Notes: generated by a model not told the origin, from the sequence alone. A DNA stretch of 64,000 nt from Chrysophaeum taylorii (GCA_029834535.1 JAQMWT010000453.1:61398-125397); one strand, 5' to 3'. Numbered from the stretch's first letter, positions 19,655 to 30,506 are shown. Numbers and translations: made by a program.

Positions 19655-20653
19655 TTACACTCGAATGAAGGGCAGCTGCAGTAAGAGCATGGTGTTAGCG
19701 TCAGGGTTGACGAGAATTTTAGAAGCATCAACGCTACGGGATGTTGCAGTCTGCATGATTGCCTCTTTGAGCAGCTTGTTAATAGCAATGGACTTTCCAA
19801 GACGGAGGATTACGGCTCTTATGTGGGCAGCTGGATCATTATAACAAGAGAGTTGGAAGGGATGCTGATTGTTGCGAATTAACGCTATCCCATGATTCGA
19901 CAAGTTACACATCACACAAATCAACAAAAAGAAAGGGCGCGGTACATCGAAGCAGTGCGATGCATGTTGCTCAGACGCGAGATGATCCTCGATAATTTGG
20001 CGAATCCTGTCAGTTTTATGCTCATCTTCAGTACAGATGATGAGCACTAGGGGTGTGTCCGGCATCTCAGTTTTGTTATAGCACTCTGTACACGCCACAT
20101 GTACTTTGACAACCCCTTTAATGGGCGGAAAGCGGTGAAAGCGAATACCTTCATTTGGAGATATAGCGGGGGCATTCCGAATGCGCTTTGCTTTGACGCA
20201 CAGCAATGAACTAAGATATTGGATGTCGTACACAAAGTCTGCCTGTTGTGCTTCGGTAAGCAGCTGCTGCACAGACTTAAGCCAACACTGAGGATTCTTA
20301 TGCTGAGGGATGAGAAAGTTCGGCGGGGATGCACCAAGGGCGGATGTGTTCCCTGACATCATCGCAAGTGCGTCAAATTTGCAATGTTTAAGCAGGAAAT
20401 ACTCGGACTTTGATGGTTGCGATTTAGACGGTTGTTGAACAGTTGCCTTGGGTGCCTTTGGCGTAACGGGCATAGATTGATGTCCTTGAGCCACCGACAA
20501 ATAGGTTTGATGCTTCCGATTACGGGAACTAGTCGGTGCAACGCTTGGAGTTAGAGCATCAAAAGGTGGGGATAGTGACAGTGCACCACCACGACCACGG
20601 TTCAGGGTAGAATGGCGCCGGCTCGCAGCATCTTTGTTTTTATTGGGATTCAT
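19655..20653 (-). CDS. Extra ORF downstream of RNase H (unknown protein)
   Basis: 332 residues from the ATG at 20651-20653. The first 110 residues are basic and low-complexity (Ser/Pro/Lys/Arg). A folded-looking part follows with several Cys and His residues (for example CTECYNKTEMPD, CFDVPRPFFLLICVMCNLS), which could bind a metal. No family was recognised. It sits between RNase H and the 3' LTR of the copia element, and its 3' end overlaps the other frame that leads into the next ORF. Confidence 0.55.
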   Translation of the reverse strand: MNPNKNKDAASRRHSTLNRGRGGALSLSPPFDALTPSVAPTSSRNRKHQTYLSVAQGHQSMPVTPKAPKATVQQPSKSQPSKSEYFLLKHCKFDALAMMSGNTSALGASPPNFLIPQHKNPQCWLKSVQQLLTEAQQADFVYDIQYLSSLLCVKAKRIRNAPAISPNEGIRFHRFPPIKGVVKVHVACTECYNKTEMPDTPLVLIICTEDEHKTDRIRQIIEDHLASEQHASHCFDVPRPFFLLICVMCNLSNHGIALIRNNQHPFQLSCYNDPAAHIRAVILRLGKSIAINKLLKEAIMQTATSRSVDASKILVNPDANTMLLLQLPFIRV

Positions 20654-20721
20654 CGTAAAAAGAATATCCACATCACATCTTCCATTGCATTTCACATTTT
20701 AGCGAGCCAGTATTCCTTTGC

Positions 20722-21013
20722 TAACTAACTAACTAACTTCAGACCTCTCCCGAGCATGGGAGCCAGGCCGGACCGACAGAAGCCAGTCCGGAATCACGGG
20801 CCTGTAGACGAGGAGCGCCGAAAGGTCGGTCGGCGGAGAGTGACCATCAAGCTTGTCGCAATGCGACGAGGAGACCGCGATGTGACTGACAACCAACTCG
20901 CCGATAACCTTCCGTCTTCGCCCCCGGCCATACCCCGTCCCACTGCGAACGTTCCGGTTGCCAACCGGCCCGCCCGGGAGGCGAATAGGTGCCAACCTAC
21001 GCCGGGAGGGCGG
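20722..21013 (-). mobile_element. 292-bp SINE-like insertion with 10-bp target duplication
   Basis: A GC-rich block inside the AT-rich copia element, flanked by the direct repeat ATTCCTTTGC at 20712-20721 and 21014-21023. On the minus strand its 3' end is a tail of about four GTTA repeats (20722-20738), as in some LINE/SINE retroposons. No terminal inverted repeats were seen, which argues against a DNA transposon. A 39-nt core recurs at 636-674. It interrupts the last codons of the RNase H frame. No clear tRNA-type A/B box was found, so it could instead be the 3' end of a LINE. Confidence 0.6.
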
Positions 21014-21023
21014 ATTCCTTTGC

Positions 21024-22244
21024 ATAGCAGGGCTAGTTTAAAGTCATAACGGACATAACGAAGGGTAAGGATTAACCATCTTGTTGAGCTATGGGTTGTT
21101 GTAAACCGAGTAACGTGCGAAATCTGCTGAAGAGCGGAGCTCCAAAGGGGTTTAGTAATTCCATCGGCGATATTTTGGGTACCGGAAACATGATGTAGAC
21201 GTATACGTTTTAACTGTACGTAGTCGCGAATACGGAACCATCGTACGTAGTCGCGAATACGGAACCATCGTGTGCTGATAGCTTTGGCCATAGTCGCATT
21301 GTCGGGGTTGTTGGAAAGACGAATAGCAGAGGCAGAGTCTCCCAGTATAGGACTGTTACGTATGAAAGACATGTCCGATGGGAGGGGATTGTCGTGAGCA
21401 TCATAATCTAGTAGCAAGTCTTTCCCTGAAGGTTGGCGGAGATGGAAGTGAGGATTTATAGCGAATGCCATTTCTGTTAACAATTTGCGTAACCAGACCA
21501 CATCATCGGCACACATATTAAGGGCGATAAGTTCACTCTCATGCGTAGGAGTAGCTGTAATAGGTGCAACTTAGACTTCCAAGTGATGAGAGAACCAAAC
21601 AAAAAGATAGCATAGCCGGATGTAGATATGCGGTCTTGTTCATAAGAGGGTGCATTATCGGCATCGACGAACGCGACCAGTGGATCAAAATTACCTGAAT
21701 TAACTTGTTCTTTAGTGTAATCCAACATGGTGGCCATGTCAGTACGATTACCGATAAGAAGTCGAAGATGGTCCATTAGAGCGGAAGAGCCAGAGTAGTA
21801 CCAGAGGCGAAGATTACGATTTTCGGGCTTGCGCAAGTAGCGGAGCGTTCCTGTTAGTACTTGAACATGTAGAAAGGCTGGATTGTGCATTCCTCGAGAG
21901 CAACGACTAAGACTTTGTGATAGATCGGGGCGACAGGCCAATTGGACGAACGTGAGCTTGCCGAGTAGAGTAGAGCAGGTGTGAAGGATGAACTTGTCCA
22001 TATCAGAAGATGGCCCTCCAGTTTTATACGTGGTTGATGGTGACATCGGTGTGGAAGTGGGACGTAGCTGCATTAAAATGGGGTACTCTTCGAACAATGC
22101 ATCAAGTTTAGCCTGACAGTCCAGTGATATAGAACCATCAGTTGTACGCGTTATGCGCATGCCTAGGAGAGTATGGACTTCCTCGAAGGTGTCGACTGAG
22201 TATTCCTTTTTCAGGGCTTGCTGGAACTCATGACGTAGAGTTTC
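21024..22244 (-). pseudogene. Copia RNase H region
   Basis: Continuation of pol after the TAG at 22245-22247. The connection region (LLGKLTFVQLACRPDLS, about 22040-21930) and the RNase H start (VAFVDADNAP, near 21670) are recognisable. A frameshift near 21500 moves to a second frame containing DSASAIRLSNNP and HHVSGTQNIADGITKPL, the usual copia RNase H end. A 27-bp in-frame tandem duplication (about 21217-21270) repeats a nine-residue RWFRIRDYV unit. The C-terminus is displaced by the SINE-like insertion. Confidence 0.85.
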
Positions 22245-23178
22245 CTAAGTGCAAGTAATGACGACGTCGTCTACTGAGAGCGTGCAAATTAGAAATGTAG
22301 CGTCAGCTTGGACTTTGGCGTAAATGCATGTGTCTGTTCGAAATCGAGTATAGCCTAATGAATCAAAGAAGCCGTTCATGGTTTGATTCCAAGGGGCAGG
22401 GCTCTGACGTAATCCATAGAGAGATTTAAGTAGCTTTGGGAGACGACGGCCTTGGTATTTAGTATCTTCGGGATCGAGAAGGTAAATGCCTTGTGGCAGT
22501 TTGACATAGACATGAGAATCGATGGGAGCTTGAACAAAAGCGTTAGGGACGTCGACATGGTAGACGGGAAGTCGCAGATGAGCTGCTAGCGCCAGAACAC
22601 AACGGATGCCAGTAAGCTGTGCCATAGGGCTGAATGTGTTGAAAAAAATCGGTGCCCAGAGAGGCTAAGAATCCTCGTAGGACCAGGCGTGCTTTATGTT
22701 TAATGTACTGACCAGCAGCGTTGGTTTTTATACGTAGGACGAGGCGGGTGTCAATAGGCTTTGAGTTGACCATTGGCAGCGCTAGTTTAAAGCAGCCAAA
22801 CTTAACAATATCAAAAATCTCCTTGGAGATGGCAGCAACATAAGCTTTGCGATCAGCGTCTGAGAGACCTTTGAGGCAGTTCAACTCATATTCATCAATT
22901 TTGATATCTTTGGCTTGAATCTTGTATTCGTCCGAACCAACCGTGCTGGGGTCATGAGTCGTCGTCAGATGAGTAATTGCGTAAGAAGCGACATTATCGT
23001 GCAGATGAGTGTGATCAGGATCTTCGACGAGTTGAACAACTAGTAGAGGAGTATCACCAAGGTGGGTCTCAATGTAATGCGATTGCACGGTGATATAGTC
23101 TTCGATGGCGGAGAGATGAGGCTCGGAGGCACCATAAGAAGCGTCATTATGATCCAAAACGGAGTGGGGCGTGAACAA
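22245..23178 (-). pseudogene. Copia reverse transcriptase, frameshifted
   Basis: Two overlapping frames carry the RT: 23178-22543 has the N-terminal fingers with KHKARLVLRGF, and 22625-22245 has VDVPNAFVQAPIDSHVYVKL, SLYGLRQSPAPWNQ and the catalytic SVDDVV (usually YVDD). The shift falls near 22600. A TAG at 22245-22247 follows the palm. RT copies the element RNA to DNA in virus-like particles. This copy cannot make a full enzyme as it stands. Confidence 0.88.
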
Positions 23179-23231
23179 AGCATAAGCATATTGAGCGGGA
23201 GGAACTTGAAAGGCGTGAGCATGTTCAGAAA

Positions 23232-25298
23232 TTAAATGAACGAGGGCTTGAGGAGGTGAAAGTCTGCAAGGTTGGTGTCGTCGCAGAAGTGAGCATGAGG
23301 AGCATCAGGCGATGGGTGGCTATGGCTCCTATGACACATAACTGAAGAGGACTGTGAGATCGCTTGGTGCACATGGTGATGAAGGGATGGTGTAAATTCC
23401 CCCTCTGGTGGTACAGCCGTCCAGTGGATGCCATGAGCAAGATGAAGGGAGTGGAGGGTGGGGTCGCAGAAGGTTATGTACTGCTTGGAGAGGTCATACT
23501 TGAAGTCGGCAAGCGTACCACCGGCTTGTTTATAAGTGGCAACAGTAGGCGAGGCAATACGAGTAAGAACATCCTTGAGATTGGTTTTGCGAAGAGGCTG
23601 AGGGTGATGAGGACCACGGGTGAGACGTAGGACATCCTGGGAATAGAGAGACCGATAAGATGGTAAAAGTGGCAAAGTGTTGGAAGACACGTCAGATGTA
23701 GGTGTGGTGGCGGAAGTGGCGGGTGCAGAAGCAGCTGGAGCACATGCGGGAGCGGGAGAGGGAGCATGGAAATGAGAAGAAGAAGTCCCCCTCTCATGGT
23801 TAGTGTCGGTAGGCATAGCATTCCCCCTCTGCGCCGCATCATTGGGGGTGCTGTGAACAGAGAAGGGAATGTCGGGTGAAGGTGCGGGAGGTGGATGCTG
23901 TTCATAATCAGGAGGAGATTTAGAATTAAGATGAGAAAAAGTCAGTTTAGAGGAAACACGGACTTGACCATTTTCGGGATTAAGGACAACATCGGCTAAA
24001 TGATTAACATGGGGTGTTATTAAAGGGTTTATAACGTTAGCACCACATAAGTAGATGTAGGGACGACATCGGGGTTCATATTTATGAAATTCGTTAGGTT
24101 CCAAATGCAGATATCAAACAGAACCAAAAGGTTTGAGGTAGTCCTGTTGGGGAACATTACATTGGTCTAACAAAACTTGTTGGGGGCTTAGGACTTTATT
24201 GTAAATACGTTCGAGGGAAACGTTAGGGAGGAGATTATACGACTGGATGGCATGTATAACAGCCCACGGGTAGTGTGGTGCCGGATCTGTTCGGGGGTGA
24301 CCTTTATAGGATACATTAAACATATGCCGGAATCGTGTAGATGCGGCAGTGGCTATGTGACCAACAGCGGCTTCGACTTCATGATTAAAGACATGTAAGT
24401 AAGGGGGGGACGCGGACATATTAATACCATGCTCCACACGGAAGGGGGTTGTAACATGCTGAGATAAATAGGGTTTAAAGGAATCAAAATAGATTTGTTT
24501 TAGTTGTACACGAACATAAGTAGAGCAAAAGTTGCGGACAAACTCAAGGGCGTTACAAAATTCACTGGAGTTAGTGCTACGACAAAAGTACACTAACGAA
24601 AATTTAGAAATGAGCCATTTAAAAACAATGATATGTCGAAAGGATCCCCATTCAGAGAGAACGGATACGTAGTCACCGTCACATGCCCAGGCTTCACCAG
24701 CTTGAAAAACTTTTTCGAATGATGGTTGCTTGGTAAGGTGACGTGGATGAGGAAAGCGTTTTTTATGAATCGTACAATCCACACAGAACTTACGGTAGGG
24801 TACGTCAGATGGGTGGTGTCCAGGACTGGCAATAACATGAACAGCTTTTATAGCCTGAGAATCACTAGAATGGTGGATGTTGTGAAAATTGGTGGCTCGT
24901 TGTTGCGCATTTTGAAATGCGAGGGTGCCTCTGGCATAAACTTTCTTATCGAAGGGCGCATGCTTCTCGTGGAGCTGACTTGGCGTTATAAGAGGAATGT
25001 GTTTTTCTTTAGTAGGAGATGATGTATCTGCGGATGAGGTGTTAGAGAGGAAGACATGAGCTACTGAATCGAGATGAAAAGATGGAAGTTCGTGGTTAGA
25101 GGCAGGATTATCACAACATGAAAGTTTTTTATTGGAGATGTAGAACATTGTAATGGAACTCTGGTGTAATAATAAGGATGTATCTGTTAGGAATATATTT
25201 GTGAAGAAGGTTGACCTATAGTTTTTGGTTAGAGAGGCATGATCAGGGTCAAACGATGGTGATAGCGTAATTTGCGCAAGTCGTAGACAAGCTGACAC
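23232..25298 (-). pseudogene. Copia integrase with SH3-like C-terminal domain
   Basis: One frame, broken by a TGA at 24114-24116. It holds a HHCC-like zinc-binding segment ending FCVDCTIHKK (about 24770) and a core with D (ACDGDYVSV), D (IYFDSFKPY) and E (FNHEVEAAVG), the DDE triad that joins cDNA to the genome. The TGA falls in the SH3-like 'PFG' segment just before HLEPNEFHKYEPR. A Ser/Pro-rich linker then leads to RT. The core is more divergent than usual copia integrases. Confidence 0.8.
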
Positions 25299-27027
25299 AA
25301 ATGTTTATAGATTATATGATATGTTCCAGCTGGAATAGCATTCGCGATTATATCACAGCATAGGCCCGGGGACAAAGACAGAAGAAAATTGACTTGGTAC
25401 GCTGTGAAGTTATTGGCGCGTGCCAATTCGCGAGTTGAGTAGTGTCGGATGCGATCGAGTCGTGGATCGTAAACGAGCACATTAGCAAGTCCACGAATGG
25501 TAGGAGTAGGAGTGTACATAGAATGAACTTTGGCACCCATCTTCCTATCGCTTGAGGTAATAAAGCCCGGGTATCTGCGTTGGGACAGATGCATGTTATT
25601 TAAGCAAACATTTTATCGATAAATTCGAGACGATTTTCCTGAGGGTAGAACACAAAAGAATCGTGAAATACAGGAGAAGTATAGGGAACCAGTGCTTGTA
25701 CTAAACGACGCGTGTCTTGATTAACGACGCGTGTCTTGATTTTCATTATTATTATGGTTTGCTTGGCAAAGCCAAAGAAAACCAGCAACAGGTTCGAGAG
25801 AAGCAGTCTTATCGATTCCGGCATCATGTGTTAGGAAGGTATAGGTTTCGCCAAAAGCATTTATATTTGCCTGGTATTTAGAAGAGGAGTTAGAAACTGT
25901 TATGTCTCCGCCTGTATTCTTCCACCGGTGACGTAAATGATGGAGGAAGTAGAGGATTTATTTAAAAATAACCTATGAGATGGTTGGTTAGGTTCGATAG
26001 TTGTAATACGAAAGGACATAGGTAATGTGATAGATTTAGGGAATAAGCGTCCCATAATATTATAGAGGAGCACGAAAGCTTTGAGTTCAATAGGGGATCT
26101 CATGCAAGCAAGTGGTTTTCTTGAATTAGTCAAGAATCCCAGGCGAAAGTTAGAAATGTCCTCCATTTCATCTTGACTGGGATGTTCGACTGTTTTATTA
26201 GAGTGCAGACGAAGGAACAGCATAGTTAAGGTTTCAAGCTCAGTCACAGTTAAGCGCACGGATCCTGTACGACTGAAAATATTGTAGGTTTTAGGTGTGG
26301 ACACGAATGGTATGTCAGGAAAGACCTGCGTCCAAGGTTCGTCGACTATTAACTTGCGACTGATGGAATTAGCGTGGTCTGCAATGTCCAGAAAGGAAGT
26401 GACTCGTTTATTAGGCCATGAAAGCAGATCAAGAGGGCCGGTGTTATATTTGCGTGCGACGAGGATCCATCTTTCTCTGACTTGATAAGCTCCACATAGA
26501 TAGCATGGAAGTCGATCACATATGTCCACCGTATAGTGCATCGTTGCGAAGATGAGATTAGCAAATCGTATATGATCTTCATACGATGCGGAGTGTGGTG
26601 GTGTCATTTCCATGAAAAGAACGAGCGGCTTTAAAAGCTCAAGTACACTTAGAGCACTTGGAAACAAGGAATCGTCCATATCACGCTCGAAGGTGGAAAT
26701 GGATCTCCCATTGATTATGTTGCGATTTGTGCATGGTGATGTCAATTCCACGATATCGGTGTAATATCGTGCACGTTCAACGTCCGATGCTCGATGGAGG
26801 TATGTCAGAAACTTAGGTAGGGATGGGAAAACTTCGATGGAATTACCAAAACGTCTTCGTAGCATGTGCGTGATATTGTCATCGCTCTCAACAAGAACTT
26901 TAACGTTGATGTTGATTTGCAAGTCATTAGAAGCGCAAGCCAAGAATGCAGGAGCGGACATCCCAGAGCAAAGTAGAGTTACAGTAGGTGTTCGTGGGCT
27001 AGGAGACGAAGTTACTGTGTGAAGCAA
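25229..27027 (-). pseudogene. C5-cytosine DNA methyltransferase domain captured in copia pol
   Basis: Located between protease and integrase. Cytosine-C5 methyltransferase motifs occur in canonical order: motif I VTLLCSGMSAPAFLA (AdoMet binding, about 26982-26938), motif IV with the catalytic cysteine in ELTSPCTNRN (Cys codon 26731-26733), motif VI FMEMTPP (Glu retained where ENV is usual, near 26610), motif VIII YQVRERWILVARK (about 26487-26449), a target-recognition region with TPTIRG, motif IX RHYSTRELARANNF (about 25447-25406) and motif X IANAIP (about 25351-25334). Such enzymes transfer a methyl group from AdoMet to cytosine C5 in DNA. The first four motifs continue the gag-protease frame across stops; a TAA at 25900, a 20-bp tandem duplication (about 25702-25741) and frameshifts separate them from motifs IX-X. 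The assignment as a methyltransferase is strong; activity of this copy is not expected. Confidence 0.88.
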
Positions 27028-27045
27028 TCGTGTGGTAACCTTGCG

Positions 27046-27720
27046 TCATACGGGAGGTGGGAAATGCTTGCGTATGTAAGGCAGCTGCGAATGCATTGAC
27101 TCCAGGATGGTTTTAAGCCATGGGACGTAAATTACGCGTTCCATGAGGGTGGAATATAGTTTAAGCATTTCGCGTTGTTCATTAAAAGCACATAGTCTGA
27201 ACTGTAGTGAGCGAAGTTCCATTTTACGCGCTTTTGCTTGTTGTAGCGAATAAATTGGTAGAGTTGGCAACAGGTTACTGAGTCTAAACAAAGTAATCTT
27301 GACATTATCATCAATTTTACTCTGGATAGATGATTGTCCTTTAAATTCAACTCCATAAAGATGTATACCAAGTTAATCTTCTCCCCATTGAGTCATACTG
27401 ATGATGTGCAGATCGGGATCGTTATGGTCGTTTTGCTTGGGTAGAAAAAGTGCAACGTCTAGCTTTACATATCCCACATTCGGATGCTTTGGGAGAGCGG
27501 GAATGACGGTCCTTATAATCATAGCATGTGTGATTCTCTGCGTATCCGTAGCAGTCTGGATAGCAGGTGACAAGGACTCGGGTAGCTTTACGATGTGAAT
27601 AGGATCAGCATAACGTTTAAAGTTGATTACATGTTGAGAAGCACATGTGTCAGCATATCCTGGCGTAGACATTAGCGGCAAATTGCACTCGTTGTACAAT
27701 TTAAGCATTGTTGCACAACA
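27046..27720 (-). pseudogene. Copia aspartic protease
   Basis: The segment YADTCASQHV (Asp codon near 27651) matches the copia protease active site, normally D-[ST]-G-A-[ST]; here Cys replaces Gly. A TAA at 27373-27375 and a TGA at 27046-27048 interrupt the frame without shifting it. The hydrophobic GIHLYGVEFK block after the first stop resembles the second half of the protease fold. The enzyme would process the Gag-Pol polyprotein. Confidence 0.65.
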
Positions 27721-29550
27721 GGCATGTGTTGAGCTTTGACCAAACACGTACTGTGTCATGAAACTTTGCGTTTGTTCGGAAGGCACAACGACGAGTGTAA
27801 AACCAGTATATAATTTTGGTAGCAACACAGGGGGATCTGTGCCATCTTCATTATCTTCGTTGGGTGGATTATTGGGGAGCTCAGAGTGCGAGGAAGTTTC
27901 CCGAGCTTGACGACGAACGATAGCATTCTGAGCTTTAACATTTATGTGCTGCAATAGCGGCTGAGGGATGTTATCGATTTCATCATCTTTAATGGACAGA
28001 AAAGTGTGGAACATTTTCTCTGTATCAGCAGCCCCCCTCTGCTCCGCATCACTGGAGGACGCTTCAGGAGCAGATGTTTCAGTTTGATACTTTTCTTCTG
28101 AAATATGAGATTCCTTATCGGCTTCTAAGAGGCTCACAATGGTATTGGACATAGTATCAACTCGAGATAAGTAGAGATGAACTTGGGTGGCTTCGTCAGG
28201 ATCTAAGGACTGTGTCGAAGCTTGAGAAGCGGTTGTCCAGAGGGTACTCAGTAAGCTTTTCATTTCCTCCTGTACCATTTTAGAGTCGGCAGAGGGGTTG
28301 GGATTCGCTTCCTGTAATTTACCAAACAGGTGGCGAAGACGATCAACTTGATAAGTAGCCCGGTCCATAAGAGACATATTAGAGCGTGCATTACGGTTAG
28401 AGGAGGGTGAGTAGACAGGACGATCGAAGCTGTTACCTTTGACGTTATAATTTGAAGGTGGACGATAGTACGACGTGTCACGAGGTAAAATTGTCTATGC
28501 TTTATCTTTTGCATTACGAAGCTTGCGAGCGTTGAAGCCAGACTGTCCAGCTACAGTAGCTAACAACGAGTAAGCGTTGTTAAGAGAGTCGTGGGATTGA
28601 TGAATAGTATCCATCAATAATACCTTAGGTGGCTTGGTAGCGGTATTACCAGGGATGTAAGGGATCCAGGAAGCGGGTTTATCCAAGCGTCGGTTAGAGG
28701 AAAACTTTGTTTCATTGTATACCTTTAACAAGAACTCCAATAACGGACGAACGTCGTTAGGATCAACTAGCTTTAACAATTCAGGATCGTGAATCGAGTT
28801 GTTCCCAGAGCGTGTCTCGTAGAGTTTACACCATTCCAATAAAGATTGAGAATAGCGTTCGTGATCCGAGGGATTAGCATATAGAGGGTAGATCTCCTCG
28901 TGAGCTTTAAGAGTGATTATGGAGTTATTAAATTGGATTGATGCTTCGTCATTATTTAATTATTTTGCCTGAGATTGGAAGGCAAGGAGTTGTTCGACAA
29001 ATACATGGGCATACCAATTAACATTTAAAGACATTCGATTAAACTGAGATTTAAGCTCAGTAACATCTGTACATGACACTGTCTCATAGTAAAGGTAAGC
29101 TAAAAGCATTGCTGCACGTAGTTTATTAGGATGTACAGTAAGTGCACAAATCTTCTTTAATTGAGGCCACCTAGCGAGTGCGGGTTTTTCTTGTGATTCC
29201 AAGTTAAAGAATGTGTACAAGAAACCAGCATAAGTTTCGCAGTGTTTGATCCAGTCGGCATTAGAGAGACCTGTAAAGGATATGCTAGCTAGAGATGAAT
29301 CATACACAGTTGATTTAGGGAGTCGGGTATCTAACAAAGTGAGGACACGTTTAAAATCCTCATTTAATTCGGGACGAACGAGATTATATGACTCTTGGTA
29401 GTAAAGTCGTTCGAGATTATTTCGAACATCGACTGATAGTTGATGGGAAGAGTTGACGTGCCAAGTCTTTAAATGTTCGGGCAGGGCATCTTCATTAACG
29501 CAGATGTAATTCGTTAATTTTCTCGGATATCCATCTTGAAAAGATGGCAT
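27721..29550 (-). pseudogene. Copia gag-like region, stop-interrupted
   Basis: A single frame runs from 29550 to the protease, broken only by TAA at 28960-28962 and TAG at 28495-28497; codons on both sides of each stop read as continuous protein. The N-terminal part is helical and Leu/Tyr-rich, like copia capsid (UBN2-type) domains. I saw no CCHC zinc knuckle. The region before the protease is acidic and Ser/Gln-rich. It would form the virus-like particle shell. Confidence 0.65.
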
Positions 29551-30084
29551 CTACTTCGTTATCAAGGATTTGGCTGTATTCCGGAGCATTCCGGATATTG
29601 GTATTTTTAGGAGAAGTATCGTGGCTGATCAAGGTAGGTTAGAGGATTGATAGACAGATTCGACAAATAAGAATGAAGGGCTTCTTGAGTGCGGGTGATA
29701 TGTACAGTACGCTATTTTAAACGTGGACTTATTTACAAGACCAAACAAATCAACATGCTATTTAAAACAGGATGACTTGAGACTGAAGAATGGATTAATT
29801 CTCGAGCAGCCAGTCTTTTGTTGGGGAATGGAAGGGAAAACCCGTACAAGTTTCCGCGGCTTATATAGGAAAAATTTTAATTTTATTAGCTATGCGAGTG
29901 CATATGACCAGTGACCGATCCAACTCGGTCACAAACCAAATTAACTGGTGGGCATATACCGTCACATAACAAATATGTACAGTAGACCACCACCAAACAC
30001 ATTGTCGCATTGTACTCGTGATCAGGCGTAAATTGATCACTCGATTTATACGTACAACACAGTTGGGCTGACAAACCTACGCAT
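29551..30084 (-). other. Untranslated leader of the copia element
   Basis: About 530 bp between the primer-binding site and the first gag codon. No gene is seen; it probably includes RNA packaging signals. Confidence 0.5.
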
Positions 30085-30098
30085 CTGGGCCCATAACC
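30085..30098 (-). promoter_or_regulatory. Primer-binding site matching initiator tRNA-Met anticodon arm
   Basis: Directly next to the 5' LTR end. The plus strand reads CTGGGCCCATAACC, the sequence of the anticodon stem-loop (anticodon CAT) of eukaryotic initiator tRNA-Met; the element RNA is therefore complementary to it over 14 nt. Priming from an internal tRNA fragment, not the 3' CCA end, is known for Drosophila copia and yeast Ty5. This fixes the LTR boundary at 30099. Confidence 0.85.
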
Positions 30099-30501
30099 TG
30101 GAGAGATTTGACCCTCTCCGGTTACATGGTAGAGACTGCGTGCAGTCTTAGGCGTGTACAGACCATTCCGCTTGCCACATGCTACTACACAAGGTAGGGA
30201 TTTAAGCCCTAACTCCTTAAGGACATTAGGTCCCATAGAAGCGTTTACACTGACAACGAGGAACGAAGCCTCTGTTAATTAAACAGAAAACCCCGTACCT
30301 GACGGTACGCACCTGGGGGCCTACTCCATGTTGAAAAAGAGCTTCGGACTGGGTTCTTCCATAGTCATGAAAATATAATTGCGGAAGGGTAAGGAATGAC
30401 AGGAGGAAAGAGGGAAAGCCGTATTACGGAGAGAAAACCCTCGTGTAGAGATAGGTGTGAAATGTTCCAGTGTCGCACACATAATAGTGTAGCTCTCTGG
30501 A
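30099..30501 (-). repeat. 5' LTR of the methyltransferase copia element
   Basis: Matches 18124-18525. It starts (minus strand) next to the target duplication at 30502-30506 and ends with CA beside the primer-binding site. It should carry promoter and polyadenylation signals, which I could not pinpoint. Confidence 0.92.
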
Positions 30502-30506
30502 GGAAG

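Larger units (their letters stand above)
18124..30501 (-). mobile_element. 12.4-kb Ty1/copia LTR retrotransposon carrying a DNA methyltransferase
   Basis: Minus-strand element with two LTRs of about 402 bp, flanked by the 5-bp direct repeat GGAAG at 18119-18123 and 30502-30506. Order 5' to 3' on the minus strand: LTR, primer-binding site, gag-like region, protease, C5-DNA methyltransferase, integrase, reverse transcriptase, RNase H, two extra ORFs, polypurine tract, LTR. Integrase before reverse transcriptase defines copia (Pseudoviridae-like) order. The element is visibly more AT-rich than the surrounding genes. It is inactivated by at least seven in-frame stops and several frameshifts. The LTRs differ by about ten substitutions and a few small indels by eye (roughly 2-3%), so the insertion is moderately old. 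Confidence 0.92.

Noticed and set aside
28495-28962. Alternative genetic code (TAA/TAG read as amino acids) to explain stops in the copia gag
   Set aside because: Host genes in the window end with TAA and TGA in the normal positions, and the element also has frameshifts, so decay is simpler.
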